Assembly: GCA_024236195.1 (NCBI GenBank)
Contig: JACKKZ010000006.1
Location: 62,001 to 126,000 of the forward strand
Length of the DNA stretch: 64,000 bases
Source of the DNA: Sphingomonadaceae bacterium
GTDB lineage: Bacteria > Pseudomonadota > Alphaproteobacteria > Sphingomonadales > Sphingomonadaceae
Direction: 5' to 3'
In this document: positions 57,469 to 64,000 of the stretch, piece after piece
Position numbering within the stretch: position 1 is the first letter of the stretch
How the letters are laid out: the number at the start of each line of letters is the position of its first letter
Made by a program: the position numbers and the translations under genes
The notes under the pieces: model-generated
Database searches by the model: none
Told to the model about the DNA's origin: nothing
The model's input: only the letters and a program-made list of their open reading frames with translations

Positions 57469-58757
57469 TGAAACTGCTGCGTTCCACTGACGCCAATTTC
57501 GCGCGGGACTTTGCGCGGCTGGTCGAAGACCGGCGCGAGAGCGCGAGCGATGTCGCATCTGATGTCCGCGCGATCCTGCATGAAGTCAAAAGCCGCGGCG
57601 ATGCGGCGCTGGTGGATTACACCGCGCGGTTCGATGGCCACCGGCTGAGCGAGAATGACGATTGGCGGATCGCGCCGGACGACTGCGCGGCAGCTTATGC
57701 CGCGCTGGAACCGGAACTGCGCGACGCGCTGGACCTCGCTGCCGCGCGCATCCGTGCCTATCACGAAGCGCAGCTGCCCTCAGACCGCGACTATGTGGAC
57801 GAGGCAGGGGTGCGGTTGGGCGCAATCTGGCGCGCAGTGGATGCGGCTGGCCTCTATGTTCCGGGCGGACGGGCGGCCTATCCCTCCTCGCTGCTGATGA
57901 ACGCGATTCCCGCCAAGGTTGCCGGGGTGGAGCGGCTGGCTGTGGTGACCCCTACACCCAAGGGCGAAGTGAACCCGCTGGTCCTCGCCGCTGCGCATAT
58001 TGCCGGAGTGGACGAAATCTGGCGCGTCGGCGGTGCGCAGGCGGTGGGTGCGCTGGCCCATGGCACTGAGCGGATTGCCCGCGTCGATGTGGTCACCGGC
58101 CCCGGCAATGCCTGGGTGGCAGAGGCCAAGCGCCAGCTTTACGGCGTGGTCGGGATCGACATGGTCGCCGGGCCGAGCGAAATCCTCGTCATTGCCGATG
58201 CGCAGAACGATCCTGACTGGATGGCGGCCGATTTGCTAAGCCAGGCCGAGCACGATCCCTCTGCGCAGTCGATCCTGATCACCGACGATGCGGCATTTGC
58301 CGCGCTGGTGGAGGATGCCGTGGACTTGCTCTGCGCGCAGCTGGCGACAGCCAAGGTCGCGCGCGAAAGCTGGGATAAGCACGGCACCATTATCGTGGTG
58401 AACAGCCTCGACGAAGCCCCCGCCCTCGCCAATGCGCTGGCGGCGGAGCATGTCGAACTGGCGGTGGACGATCCGGAACCTTTCTTGCGCTCGATCCACC
58501 ATGCGGGCAGCATCTTTATCGGGCGGATGACGCCGGAAGCGGTGGGCGATTATGTCGCCGGGCCGAATCACGTCCTCCCCACCGGGCGGCGCGCGCGTTT
58601 CGCCAGCGGGCTGTCCGTGCTCGATTTCATGAAGCGCACCAGCTTCTTGGGGCTGGACGAAGCGGCGCTTGCCAAGATTGGCCCGGCTGCTGTCGCGCTC
58701 GCCCATGCAGAGGGGCTGCCCGCCCATGCCAAATCCATTGAAGTGAGGCTGAAATGA
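57468..58757 (+). CDS. hisD: Histidinol dehydrogenase
   Basis: 429 aa, catalyses the last two oxidations to histidine with zinc and NAD. AVDAAGLYVPGGRAAYPSSL, VWRVGGAQAVGALAHGTERI (as IWRVGGAQ here), VDVVTGPGNAWVAEAKRQLY and GPNHVLPTGRRARFASGLSV are conserved HisD blocks and include the Gln/His/Asp zinc ligands. Translationally coupled to hisG before it and nusB after it. Confidence 0.97.
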   Translation: MKLLRSTDANFARDFARLVEDRRESASDVASDVRAILHEVKSRGDAALVDYTARFDGHRLSENDDWRIAPDDCAAAYAALEPELRDALDLAAARIRAYHEAQLPSDRDYVDEAGVRLGAIWRAVDAAGLYVPGGRAAYPSSLLMNAIPAKVAGVERLAVVTPTPKGEVNPLVLAAAHIAGVDEIWRVGGAQAVGALAHGTERIARVDVVTGPGNAWVAEAKRQLYGVVGIDMVAGPSEILVIADAQNDPDWMAADLLSQAEHDPSAQSILITDDAAFAALVEDAVDLLCAQLATAKVARESWDKHGTIIVVNSLDEAPALANALAAEHVELAVDDPEPFLRSIHHAGSIFIGRMTPEAVGDYVAGPNHVLPTGRRARFASGLSVLDFMKRTSFLGLDEAALAKIGPAAVALAHAEGLPAHAKSIEVRLK

Positions 58758-59203
58758 CCCTTCCCCGCTCGCAGGCCCGCTCTGCTGCCCGCCTCGCTGC
58801 CGTGCAGGCACTCTACCAGCACCAGATGGAAAACACGCCGCAGGCACGGCTCCTCAATGAATTCCACCAGCACCGGCTGGGCGCGGAAATCGAAGACGAA
58901 CAATATGTGGATGCGGAAGTCGAATTCTTTGACGACGTGGTAAAGGGCGTGCTCGCCCGCGCCGACGAAATCGACGAAGTGCTGCAAGCCAAGCTGGCCG
59001 AAGGCTGGACGCTCAAGCGGCTGGACAAGACCATGCTGCAGGTGCTGCGCGCCGGAGCCTATGAACTGATGGCCCGCGCCGATGTGCCCGTGGCGACCGC
59101 AATCAGCGAATATGTTGACGTGGCCAAGGCATTTTTTGACGACCGTGAAGCGAAATTCGTCAACGGTGTGCTGGATGCGGTGGCGAAAGAGGTTCGCGCC
59201 TGA
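58754..59203 (+). CDS. nusB: Transcription antitermination factor NusB
   Basis: 149 aa all-helical RNA-binding protein acting on rRNA antitermination with NusE. RSAARLAAVQALYQHQMENT is the N-terminal signature, and VPVATAISEYVDVAKAFFDD and REAKFVNGVLDAVAKEVRA the C-terminal one. The ATG overlaps the hisD stop by 4 nt. Confidence 0.96.
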   Translation: MTLPRSQARSAARLAAVQALYQHQMENTPQARLLNEFHQHRLGAEIEDEQYVDAEVEFFDDVVKGVLARADEIDEVLQAKLAEGWTLKRLDKTMLQVLRAGAYELMARADVPVATAISEYVDVAKAFFDDREAKFVNGVLDAVAKEVRA

Positions 59204-59217
59204 TCTCGCTCTCAAAC

Positions 59218-59284
59218 CCGTTCGCCTCGAGCCCAGTCGAGAGGCAAACACGCGCAGGTGTCTCGACTTCGCTCGACACGAACG
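59218..59284. repeat. Imperfect palindromic intergenic repeat (CGTTCG-TCGAG type)
   Basis: Left arm CCGTTCGCCTCGAGCCCAGT (from 59218) with TCGAGAGGC is mirrored by GTGTCTCGACTTCGCTCGAC followed by ACGAACGG (ending 59284). About two-thirds of positions pair. It occupies the gap between nusB and thiL. From memory, CTCGACTTCGCTCGACACGAACGG is a dispersed erythrobacter repeat. Confidence 0.75.
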
Positions 59285-59298
59285 GCAATGGGTAAAGA

Positions 59299-60171
59299 GT
59301 GACTACAGAACCCGCCTTCATCGCAGCCTTACGCACCCTCGTAACCTCCCCCGCTGCGCGTGGGTTGCAGGACGATGCCGCTGTGCTGGAAGTAGGCACA
59401 GAAGCACTGGTGCTCACCCATGACATTATGGTCGAAGGGGTTCATTTCCTCCCCGATCAGGACATGGCCGATGTCGCGTGGAAGCTGGTGGCGGTGAATA
59501 TGTCCGACCTTGCCGCAAAGGGTGCAGAACCGCTGGGCGTGTTGCTCGGCTATATGCTGGCGAATGATAATGAGCGCTTCCTCAAGGGGTTGGAGGAAGC
59601 TCTTCAGGCATACAACGTCCCGTTGCTCGGCGGCGACACTGTCTCCGGCGGGCCGCCGCGCAGTTTTGGACTGACCGCCATTGGCCGCGCAACGCACCGG
59701 CCCGTCCCGGCCCGCTATGGCGCGCAGGCTGGCGACACGCTTTGGATCACCGGTCCGGTCGGCGCGGCCATGCTCGGTTTCGAAGCCTTGCGTGACAGGA
59801 CCAGTGCAGACAGTGCTGCCTTTCGTCGCCCCCTCCCCCTGCTGGCAGAAGGCAAGGCCCTCGCCCCGCTCGTCACCGCGATGATGGATATCTCCGACGG
59901 GCTGCTGCTCGATTGCTGGCGGCTGGCAACGGCCAGTGACGTTTCGCTGATGCTGGACCCGGCGGCGATCCCCGTCGCCGACCCGGCACGATTTGATGAA
60001 TGCGTCCGCTGGGGGGACGATTACCAGTTGCTATTCACCCTGCCAGATGGCGTGCAACCACCCTGCCCGGCCTATCGGATTGGGCAAGTCGAGGCAGAGA
60101 ATTTCGCCCCGCTCTGGCTGGGCGACGAAATCCTCACCCCCACAGACTCGCTTGGCTACACGCACCGCTGA
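59299..60171 (+). CDS. thiL: Thiamine-monophosphate kinase
   Basis: Last step of thiamine diphosphate synthesis. 290 aa starting at GTG (TTEPAFIAALRTLVTSPAAR). GLQDDAAVLEVGTEALVLTH and HDIMVEGVHFLPDQDMADVA bind Mg-ATP, GGDTVSGGPPRSFGLTAIGR and AMMDISDGLLLDCWRLATAS are the second half of the site. It comes after nusB in many alphaproteobacteria. About 130 bp with a hairpin separate it from hppA. Confidence 0.94.
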   Translation: MTTEPAFIAALRTLVTSPAARGLQDDAAVLEVGTEALVLTHDIMVEGVHFLPDQDMADVAWKLVAVNMSDLAAKGAEPLGVLLGYMLANDNERFLKGLEEALQAYNVPLLGGDTVSGGPPRSFGLTAIGRATHRPVPARYGAQAGDTLWITGPVGAAMLGFEALRDRTSADSAAFRRPLPLLAEGKALAPLVTAMMDISDGLLLDCWRLATASDVSLMLDPAAIPVADPARFDECVRWGDDYQLLFTLPDGVQPPCPAYRIGQVEAENFAPLWLGDEILTPTDSLGYTHR

Positions 60172-60255
60172 GGCGGTTAGCTGTGCATTTTATACGGTAA
60201 ACGCGCCTTAACGCTTGCTTTGAGCCGCCTGCAACTATAGCCAAACGCCCCACAA

Positions 60256-60274
60256 CCCCTGCCTTCGACAGGGG
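60256..60274 (+). other. Hairpin in the hppA leader
   Basis: CCCCTG (60256-60261) and CAGGGG (60269-60274) form a 6-bp stem with a 7-nt loop, 31 nt upstream of the hppA GTG and just before its AGAGGGG ribosome site. It could be part of the 5' untranslated region and tune translation, or the end of the thiL transcript; there is no T-tract. Confidence 0.35.
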
Positions 60275-60304
60275 GGACACCCATTGTGATAAGAGGGGAT
60301 ACTC

Positions 60305-62413
60305 GTGGGACTAGTTGAAATCTCAATTGTCCTGGGGCTGCTCGCCGTAGTGTACGGCTTTGTGACCAGCCGCCAGGTTCTCGGCGCACCCGCCGGGAAT
60401 GCAAAAATGCAGGAAATCGCCGGGGCTATCCAGGAAGGCGCACAAGCCTACCTCAAGCGCCAATATACCACCATCGCCATCGTCGGTGTCGTCGTGGCCG
60501 TGCTCGTCGCCTGGTTCTTGGGCCCGATCTCGGCTGTCGGCTTCGCCATCGGCGCGATCCTTTCGGGCGTCGCGGGCTTCATCGGGATGAACATCTCGGT
60601 CCGGTCCAACGTCCGCACCGCAGCCGCCGCTGAAAAGGGTCTGCAAGACGGCCTCACGCTGGCCTTCCGCGCAGGTGCCATCACCGGCATGCTGGTGGCA
60701 GGCCTCGCCCTGCTCGCCATCGCAGTGTTCTACTGGGTGCTGACCACGCAGATGGGCAAGACCGTGGGCGGCGATGACCGCACCGTGGTCGATGCACTGG
60801 TCGCGCTGGCCTTTGGCGCTTCGCTGATCTCGATCTTCGCGCGTCTGGGCGGCGGCATCTTCACCAAGGCTGCAGACGTCGGCGCTGACCTCGTCGGCAA
60901 GGTGGAAGCAGGCATCCCGGAAGACGATCCGCGCAACCCCGCCGTGATCGCCGACAACGTGGGCGACAATGTGGGCGACTGCGCTGGCATGGCGGCCGAC
61001 TTGTTCGAAACCTATGTCGTGACCGTCGGTGCCACCATGGTGCTCACCGCGCTGCTGATGTCCACTTCGCCGGTTCTGGAAGGGCTGATGGCCCTCCCGC
61101 TCCTGATTGGCGGCGTGTGCATCGTCACCTCGATCATCGGGACCTATTTCGTCCGTCTGGGCGGCGGTACCAATGTGATGGGCGCGATGTACAAGGGCTT
61201 CCTCGTTTCGGCCATCCTCGCCATCCCGGCGATCTGGTTCGCAACGGACGCGGCACTTGGCGGCATGGCCACCGAAATGACGGTGGGCGAACAGACCTTC
61301 AACGGTCGTGAGCTGTTCTACTGCTCGCTGCTGGGCCTCGTCATCACCGGCCTGATCATCTGGATCACCGAGTATTACACCGGCACGGGTTTCCGTCCGG
61401 TGCGCTCGATCGCCAAGGCTTCGGAAACGGGCCACGGCACCAATGTGATCCAGGGTCTGGCCATCAGCCTTGAATCGACTGCCCTGCCGACCATCGTGAT
61501 CGTCGCTGGCATCATGATCGCCTTCAACCTCGCTGGCCTGATCGGGATTGCCTATGCCGCAACTGCCATGCTCGCGCTGGCTGGCATGGTCGTGGCGCTC
61601 GACGCTTATGGTCCGGTGACGGACAATGCAGGCGGCATTGCCGAAATGGCCGGTCTGGACGACAGCGTCCGCGAAAAGACCGACCTGCTCGACGCCGTGG
61701 GCAACACCACCAAGGCTGTGACCAAGGGTTATGCTATCGGCTCCGCCGGCCTCGCCGCGCTGGTGCTGTTCGCTGCCTACACCACTGACCTTCGCGAATT
61801 CTTCCCGAATTTGACGGTCAATTTCAGCCTTGAAAACCCCTATGTCATTGTTGGCCTGCTGCTCGGCGCGCTGCTCCCGTACCTGTTCGGTGCGATGGGC
61901 ATGACCGCCGTGGGCCGCGCCGCTGGTGACGTGGTGGTGGATGTGCGCGACCAGTTCGCCGCAGATCCGGGCATCATGGCAGGCACCAGCAAGCCGAACT
62001 ATGCCAAGACGGTGGACCTCGTCACCAAGGCAGCGATCAAGGAAATGATCATCCCTTCGCTGCTGCCGGTGCTGGCCCCGATCGTGGTCTATTTCGTGAT
62101 CAGCTGGATCGGCGGGCAGGAGAACGGCTTTGCCGCGCTCGGCGCGCTGCTGCTGGGCGTGATCGTGGGCGGCCTGTTCGTCGCTCTCTCCATGACTGCC
62201 GGTGGCGGTGCATGGGATAACGCCAAGAAGTACATCGAAGACGGCAACCACGGCGGCAAGGGCTCTGACGCCCACCACGCCGCGGTGACCGGTGACACAG
62301 TGGGTGACCCCTACAAGGACACCGCCGGCCCCGCCGTGAACCCGATGATCAAGATCACCAATATCGTGGCGCTGCTGCTGCTCGCCGCGCTGGCTGGCCA
62401 TGCTGTTGGCTAG
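60305..62413 (+). CDS. hppA: H+-translocating pyrophosphatase, K+-independent type
   Basis: 702 aa, about sixteen membrane helices, couples PPi hydrolysis to proton export. The PPi site shows DVGADLVGKVEAGIPEDDPR and NPAVIADNVGDNVGDCAGMA (about residues 193-232), and the second acidic block is DAYGPVTDNAGGIAEMAGLD. GNTTKAVTKGYAIGSAGLAA has Lys after GNTT and Thr three residues later, the residues that mark the K+-independent subfamily. It starts with GTG after AGAGGGG. A terminator follows. Confidence 0.96.
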   Translation: MGLVEISIVLGLLAVVYGFVTSRQVLGAPAGNAKMQEIAGAIQEGAQAYLKRQYTTIAIVGVVVAVLVAWFLGPISAVGFAIGAILSGVAGFIGMNISVRSNVRTAAAAEKGLQDGLTLAFRAGAITGMLVAGLALLAIAVFYWVLTTQMGKTVGGDDRTVVDALVALAFGASLISIFARLGGGIFTKAADVGADLVGKVEAGIPEDDPRNPAVIADNVGDNVGDCAGMAADLFETYVVTVGATMVLTALLMSTSPVLEGLMALPLLIGGVCIVTSIIGTYFVRLGGGTNVMGAMYKGFLVSAILAIPAIWFATDAALGGMATEMTVGEQTFNGRELFYCSLLGLVITGLIIWITEYYTGTGFRPVRSIAKASETGHGTNVIQGLAISLESTALPTIVIVAGIMIAFNLAGLIGIAYAATAMLALAGMVVALDAYGPVTDNAGGIAEMAGLDDSVREKTDLLDAVGNTTKAVTKGYAIGSAGLAALVLFAAYTTDLREFFPNLTVNFSLENPYVIVGLLLGALLPYLFGAMGMTAVGRAAGDVVVDVRDQFAADPGIMAGTSKPNYAKTVDLVTKAAIKEMIIPSLLPVLAPIVVYFVISWIGGQENGFAALGALLLGVIVGGLFVALSMTAGGGAWDNAKKYIEDGNHGGKGSDAHHAAVTGDTVGDPYKDTAGPAVNPMIKITNIVALLLLAALAGHAVG

Positions 62414-62480
62414 GCGGTGACAGGCCTGGGGGGTGGCTTGGCCCATCCCTTTGGCTGATATCGCCATCTAATTGGTAAGG

Positions 62481-62514
62481 AAAACCCCGTCCGGAGCGAT
62501 CCGGGCGGGGTTTT
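62481..62514 (+). terminator. Rho-independent terminator of hppA
   Basis: AAAACCCCG-T-CCGG and CCGG-G-CGGGGTTTT form a 13-bp stem with one mismatch and a 6-nt loop (AGCGAT), ending in TTTT. It lies about 70 nt after the hppA stop. Confidence 0.85.
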
Positions 62515-62649
62515 CACTTGCGGTTCAGTGCACCCTAGGTAGTTTCGTCCGTATCCAACCAACGTCACCCGGCAGCTCCTCTGGGGTAAGAGAAGGAGAT
62601 GGCGGTGGTGGCGGGATGCAGACGCGTACGATTAAAGGGACTGAATCGC

Positions 62650-64000
62650 ATGAAACTCCATCGAACTGCACTGCGCGGTGCCAGCATGGCTGCTCTGGCC
62701 ATGTGCGGACTGGGCATGGCCTCTTTCTCCAGCACGGCAGTGATGGCCCAGGCAGCTGCCGAACCGGCATCACATCTGGCCGACAAACGCATTCCGGCTG
62801 GCGAATTTGTAAAGGCAGGCAATATGCGGACGGTCCGGATTTCCCCGGATGGCAGCAAGCTGGCCTATGTCGCTGGGGTTGAAGGCAAGGAAATCCTGGT
62901 GGTGATGGACCTTGCCACCAACAAGATCACACCGATCCTGCCTTCTACGGAAGCGCGCGAAAGCGGTGACCGGGAAATGCGCGGTTATCGCTGGGTCGGC
63001 AATGACCATGTGGTCGTGACGATCATCAGCCGTGAAGACCTTGGTAGCGGGCTTGGCGATTTCCGCCGTCTGGTTGCATTCAATGTCAAGACACGCGAGG
63101 CGATCCAGCAGGCATGGCGTAATGCCGGCGCTGACGCTGGGGTGATCCTGCATATTGACCATGACAGCGGCAAATACCTCTTGCAGCGTGACAGCACCGC
63201 TGTTTCGACAGAGCGCTGGGGCCTGCCCGAAGTGGTTGAAGTGGACGTGGCAACAGGCGATTTCAAATCTGTCCAGCGCCAGAATCCCATCGTCCGCAGC
63301 TGGGCCGCGGATGGCAAGGGCGAAATCCGCATGGGCACAAGCTTTGACCGCGACAGCGGCAAGATCCGCCTGTTGTACAAGGGCGAAAATGACCGGAACC
63401 TCAAGACGGTCTATAATGACAAGGACGAGACCTTTACCGAGAGCCTCCCCGCCCCGCGCATGTTCATCCCCGGCACGGACATGGCCTATGTGGTTTCCAA
63501 CCATGAAGGCGTCGACAAGGTCTACAAGATGGACGTCAGCACGATGGATATCGTTGAAACGGTGTATGAAACACCGGGTTTTGATATCCAGGGCATTGTT
63601 ACCAACGAGCACGGCACCAAGCTGCTCGGTTATCGCATTTTCGATGGGACAATGAAGACGGTCTACACCGATCCGGACCTGCAGGTTGTGCAGCAGCTGA
63701 TGGAAGAAATGTTCGGCAAGGACGAAGGGACGATTGTCGATTACACCGATGATCTGTCGAAGGTCATTGTTTATGGCGGCGGCCTCACCAAAGCGGGTGC
63801 CTATTACATTTTCGACACGCGTTCCGGCCAGATGCAGCTGCTCAACTGGAACCGCACGAATTTGAAGGATGCCCCGCTCAACCCGGTCAAGGCCGAATGG
63901 TATACCGCGAGCGACGGCACCAAGATCCAGGCCATCGTCACCTATCCGCGCCACCGCAAGGATGTGAAGAACCTACCCGTGGTGGTGATGCCACATGGCG
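62650..64000 (+). CDS. S9-family (prolyl oligopeptidase-like) peptidase, 3' end cut by the window
   Basis: The first 450 codons are visible and the frame is open to the right edge. A signal peptide starts MKLHRTALRGASMAALAMCG and ends near AVMAQAAAE. A beta-propeller-type region follows with VRISPDGSKLAYVAGVEGKE, MRGYRWVGNDHVVVTIISRE and FIPGTDMAYVVSNHEGVDKV, then the entry to the alpha/beta hydrolase domain at GTKIQAIVTYPRH and VVVMPHG. The catalytic GxSxGG would be beyond the edge. AAAGGGA precedes the ATG. Such secreted dipeptidyl or acylaminoacyl peptidases are abundant in this order. Confidence 0.87.
   Translation, partial: MKLHRTALRGASMAALAMCGLGMASFSSTAVMAQAAAEPASHLADKRIPAGEFVKAGNMRTVRISPDGSKLAYVAGVEGKEILVVMDLATNKITPILPSTEARESGDREMRGYRWVGNDHVVVTIISREDLGSGLGDFRRLVAFNVKTREAIQQAWRNAGADAGVILHIDHDSGKYLLQRDSTAVSTERWGLPEVVEVDVATGDFKSVQRQNPIVRSWAADGKGEIRMGTSFDRDSGKIRLLYKGENDRNLKTVYNDKDETFTESLPAPRMFIPGTDMAYVVSNHEGVDKVYKMDVSTMDIVETVYETPGFDIQGIVTNEHGTKLLGYRIFDGTMKTVYTDPDLQVVQQLMEEMFGKDEGTIVDYTDDLSKVIVYGGGLTKAGAYYIFDTRSGQMQLLNWNRTNLKDAPLNPVKAEWYTASDGTKIQAIVTYPRHRKDVKNLPVVVMPHG

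Noticed and set aside
60323..62467. 714-codon open frame on the minus strand opposite hppA
   Set aside because: It is the antisense of a well-conserved gene in a GC-rich genome; composition is His/Asp/Gln-rich with no domain, and hppA is certain.
62770..63954. 394-codon minus-strand frame at the right edge
   Set aside because: The plus strand here encodes an S9 peptidase with signal peptide and conserved propeller motifs; the minus frame is its shadow.
1..64000. tRNA genes, insertion sequences, phage or plasmid genes
   Set aside because: Scanning intergenic gaps by eye showed no T-arm-like GGTTCGA(A/T)TCC with acceptor pairing, no transposase motif and no integrase. A tRNAscan run would settle the RNA part.

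Overview
The window looks like a chromosomal segment of a high-GC alphaproteobacterium, most likely Sphingomonadales and probably Erythrobacteraceae. That placement rests on gene content and order, not on a database search: a plant/alphaproteobacterial-type gshA, an ICMT-like integral membrane methyltransferase, a TPR-bamB pair, a ctaC-ctaD-ctaB-41 aa protein-ctaG-ctaE-DUF983-SURF1-thrC run, bolA near a J-domain gene and cobS, a K+-independent-type H+-pyrophosphatase, and dispersed palindromic repeats of the kind common in this order. Coding density is very high, and 4-nt ATGA/TGATG overlaps between co-directional genes are frequent. I see no rRNA, tRNA, insertion sequence, phage gene or CRISPR array.

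Layout. 1-11.5 kb: SRAP peptidase (cut by the edge), ubiA, rsmE, gshA, a small monooxygenase, an ICMT-like methyltransferase, a TPR protein with bamB, a glycosyltransferase, an alpha/beta hydrolase and selO. 10.9-13.6 kb: a YadA-like trimeric autotransporter with a downstream secreted protein. 14-19 kb: astD, a lipoprotein, a glycine-zipper protein, rarD and pyrC. 19.1-21.7 kb: pstS and a phosphate-type porin, each behind a Pho box. 21.8-25.1 kb: ygfZ, a TetR regulator and two tandem PF10118 proteins separated by a perfect 33-bp palindrome. 25.1-26.6 kb: a GNAT gene, rpmA and rplU. 27.4-29.9 kb: folB, a mini-Rossmann protein, moaA, moaD and moaE, which is pterin and molybdopterin synthesis from GTP. 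29.9-38.7 kb: an RlmI-like methyltransferase, thrC and the cytochrome c oxidase structural and assembly genes, all on the minus strand.

38.9-44.2 kb is a tightly overlapping plus-strand run: pyrE, a serine hydrolase, pdxJ, acpS, lepB, a DUF3089 protein and ruvX. Opposite it, at 44.2-46.2 kb, lies a compact three-gene unit of a 58-aa peptide, a cupin/HEAT-like protein and a cupin-like protein with an HxH motif. I could not assign this unit to a described system and it is my best candidate for new biology. 46.3-55.6 kb: two PaaI-type thioesterases, a class A PBP, cobS (without cobT beside it), DUF1428, GST, VOC, a J-domain protein, bolA, an AraC-type regulator, an SDR and an epoxide hydrolase-like protein, then a cluster of nested hairpin repeats. 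55.7-64 kb: DUF2332, hisG-hisD-nusB, thiL, hppA, a strong terminator and the first 450 codons of an S9 peptidase running off the right edge.

Most genes are core metabolism and envelope biogenesis. The accessory-looking parts are the YadA locus, the PF10118/TetR locus, the peptide/cupin unit and the interspersed repeats.
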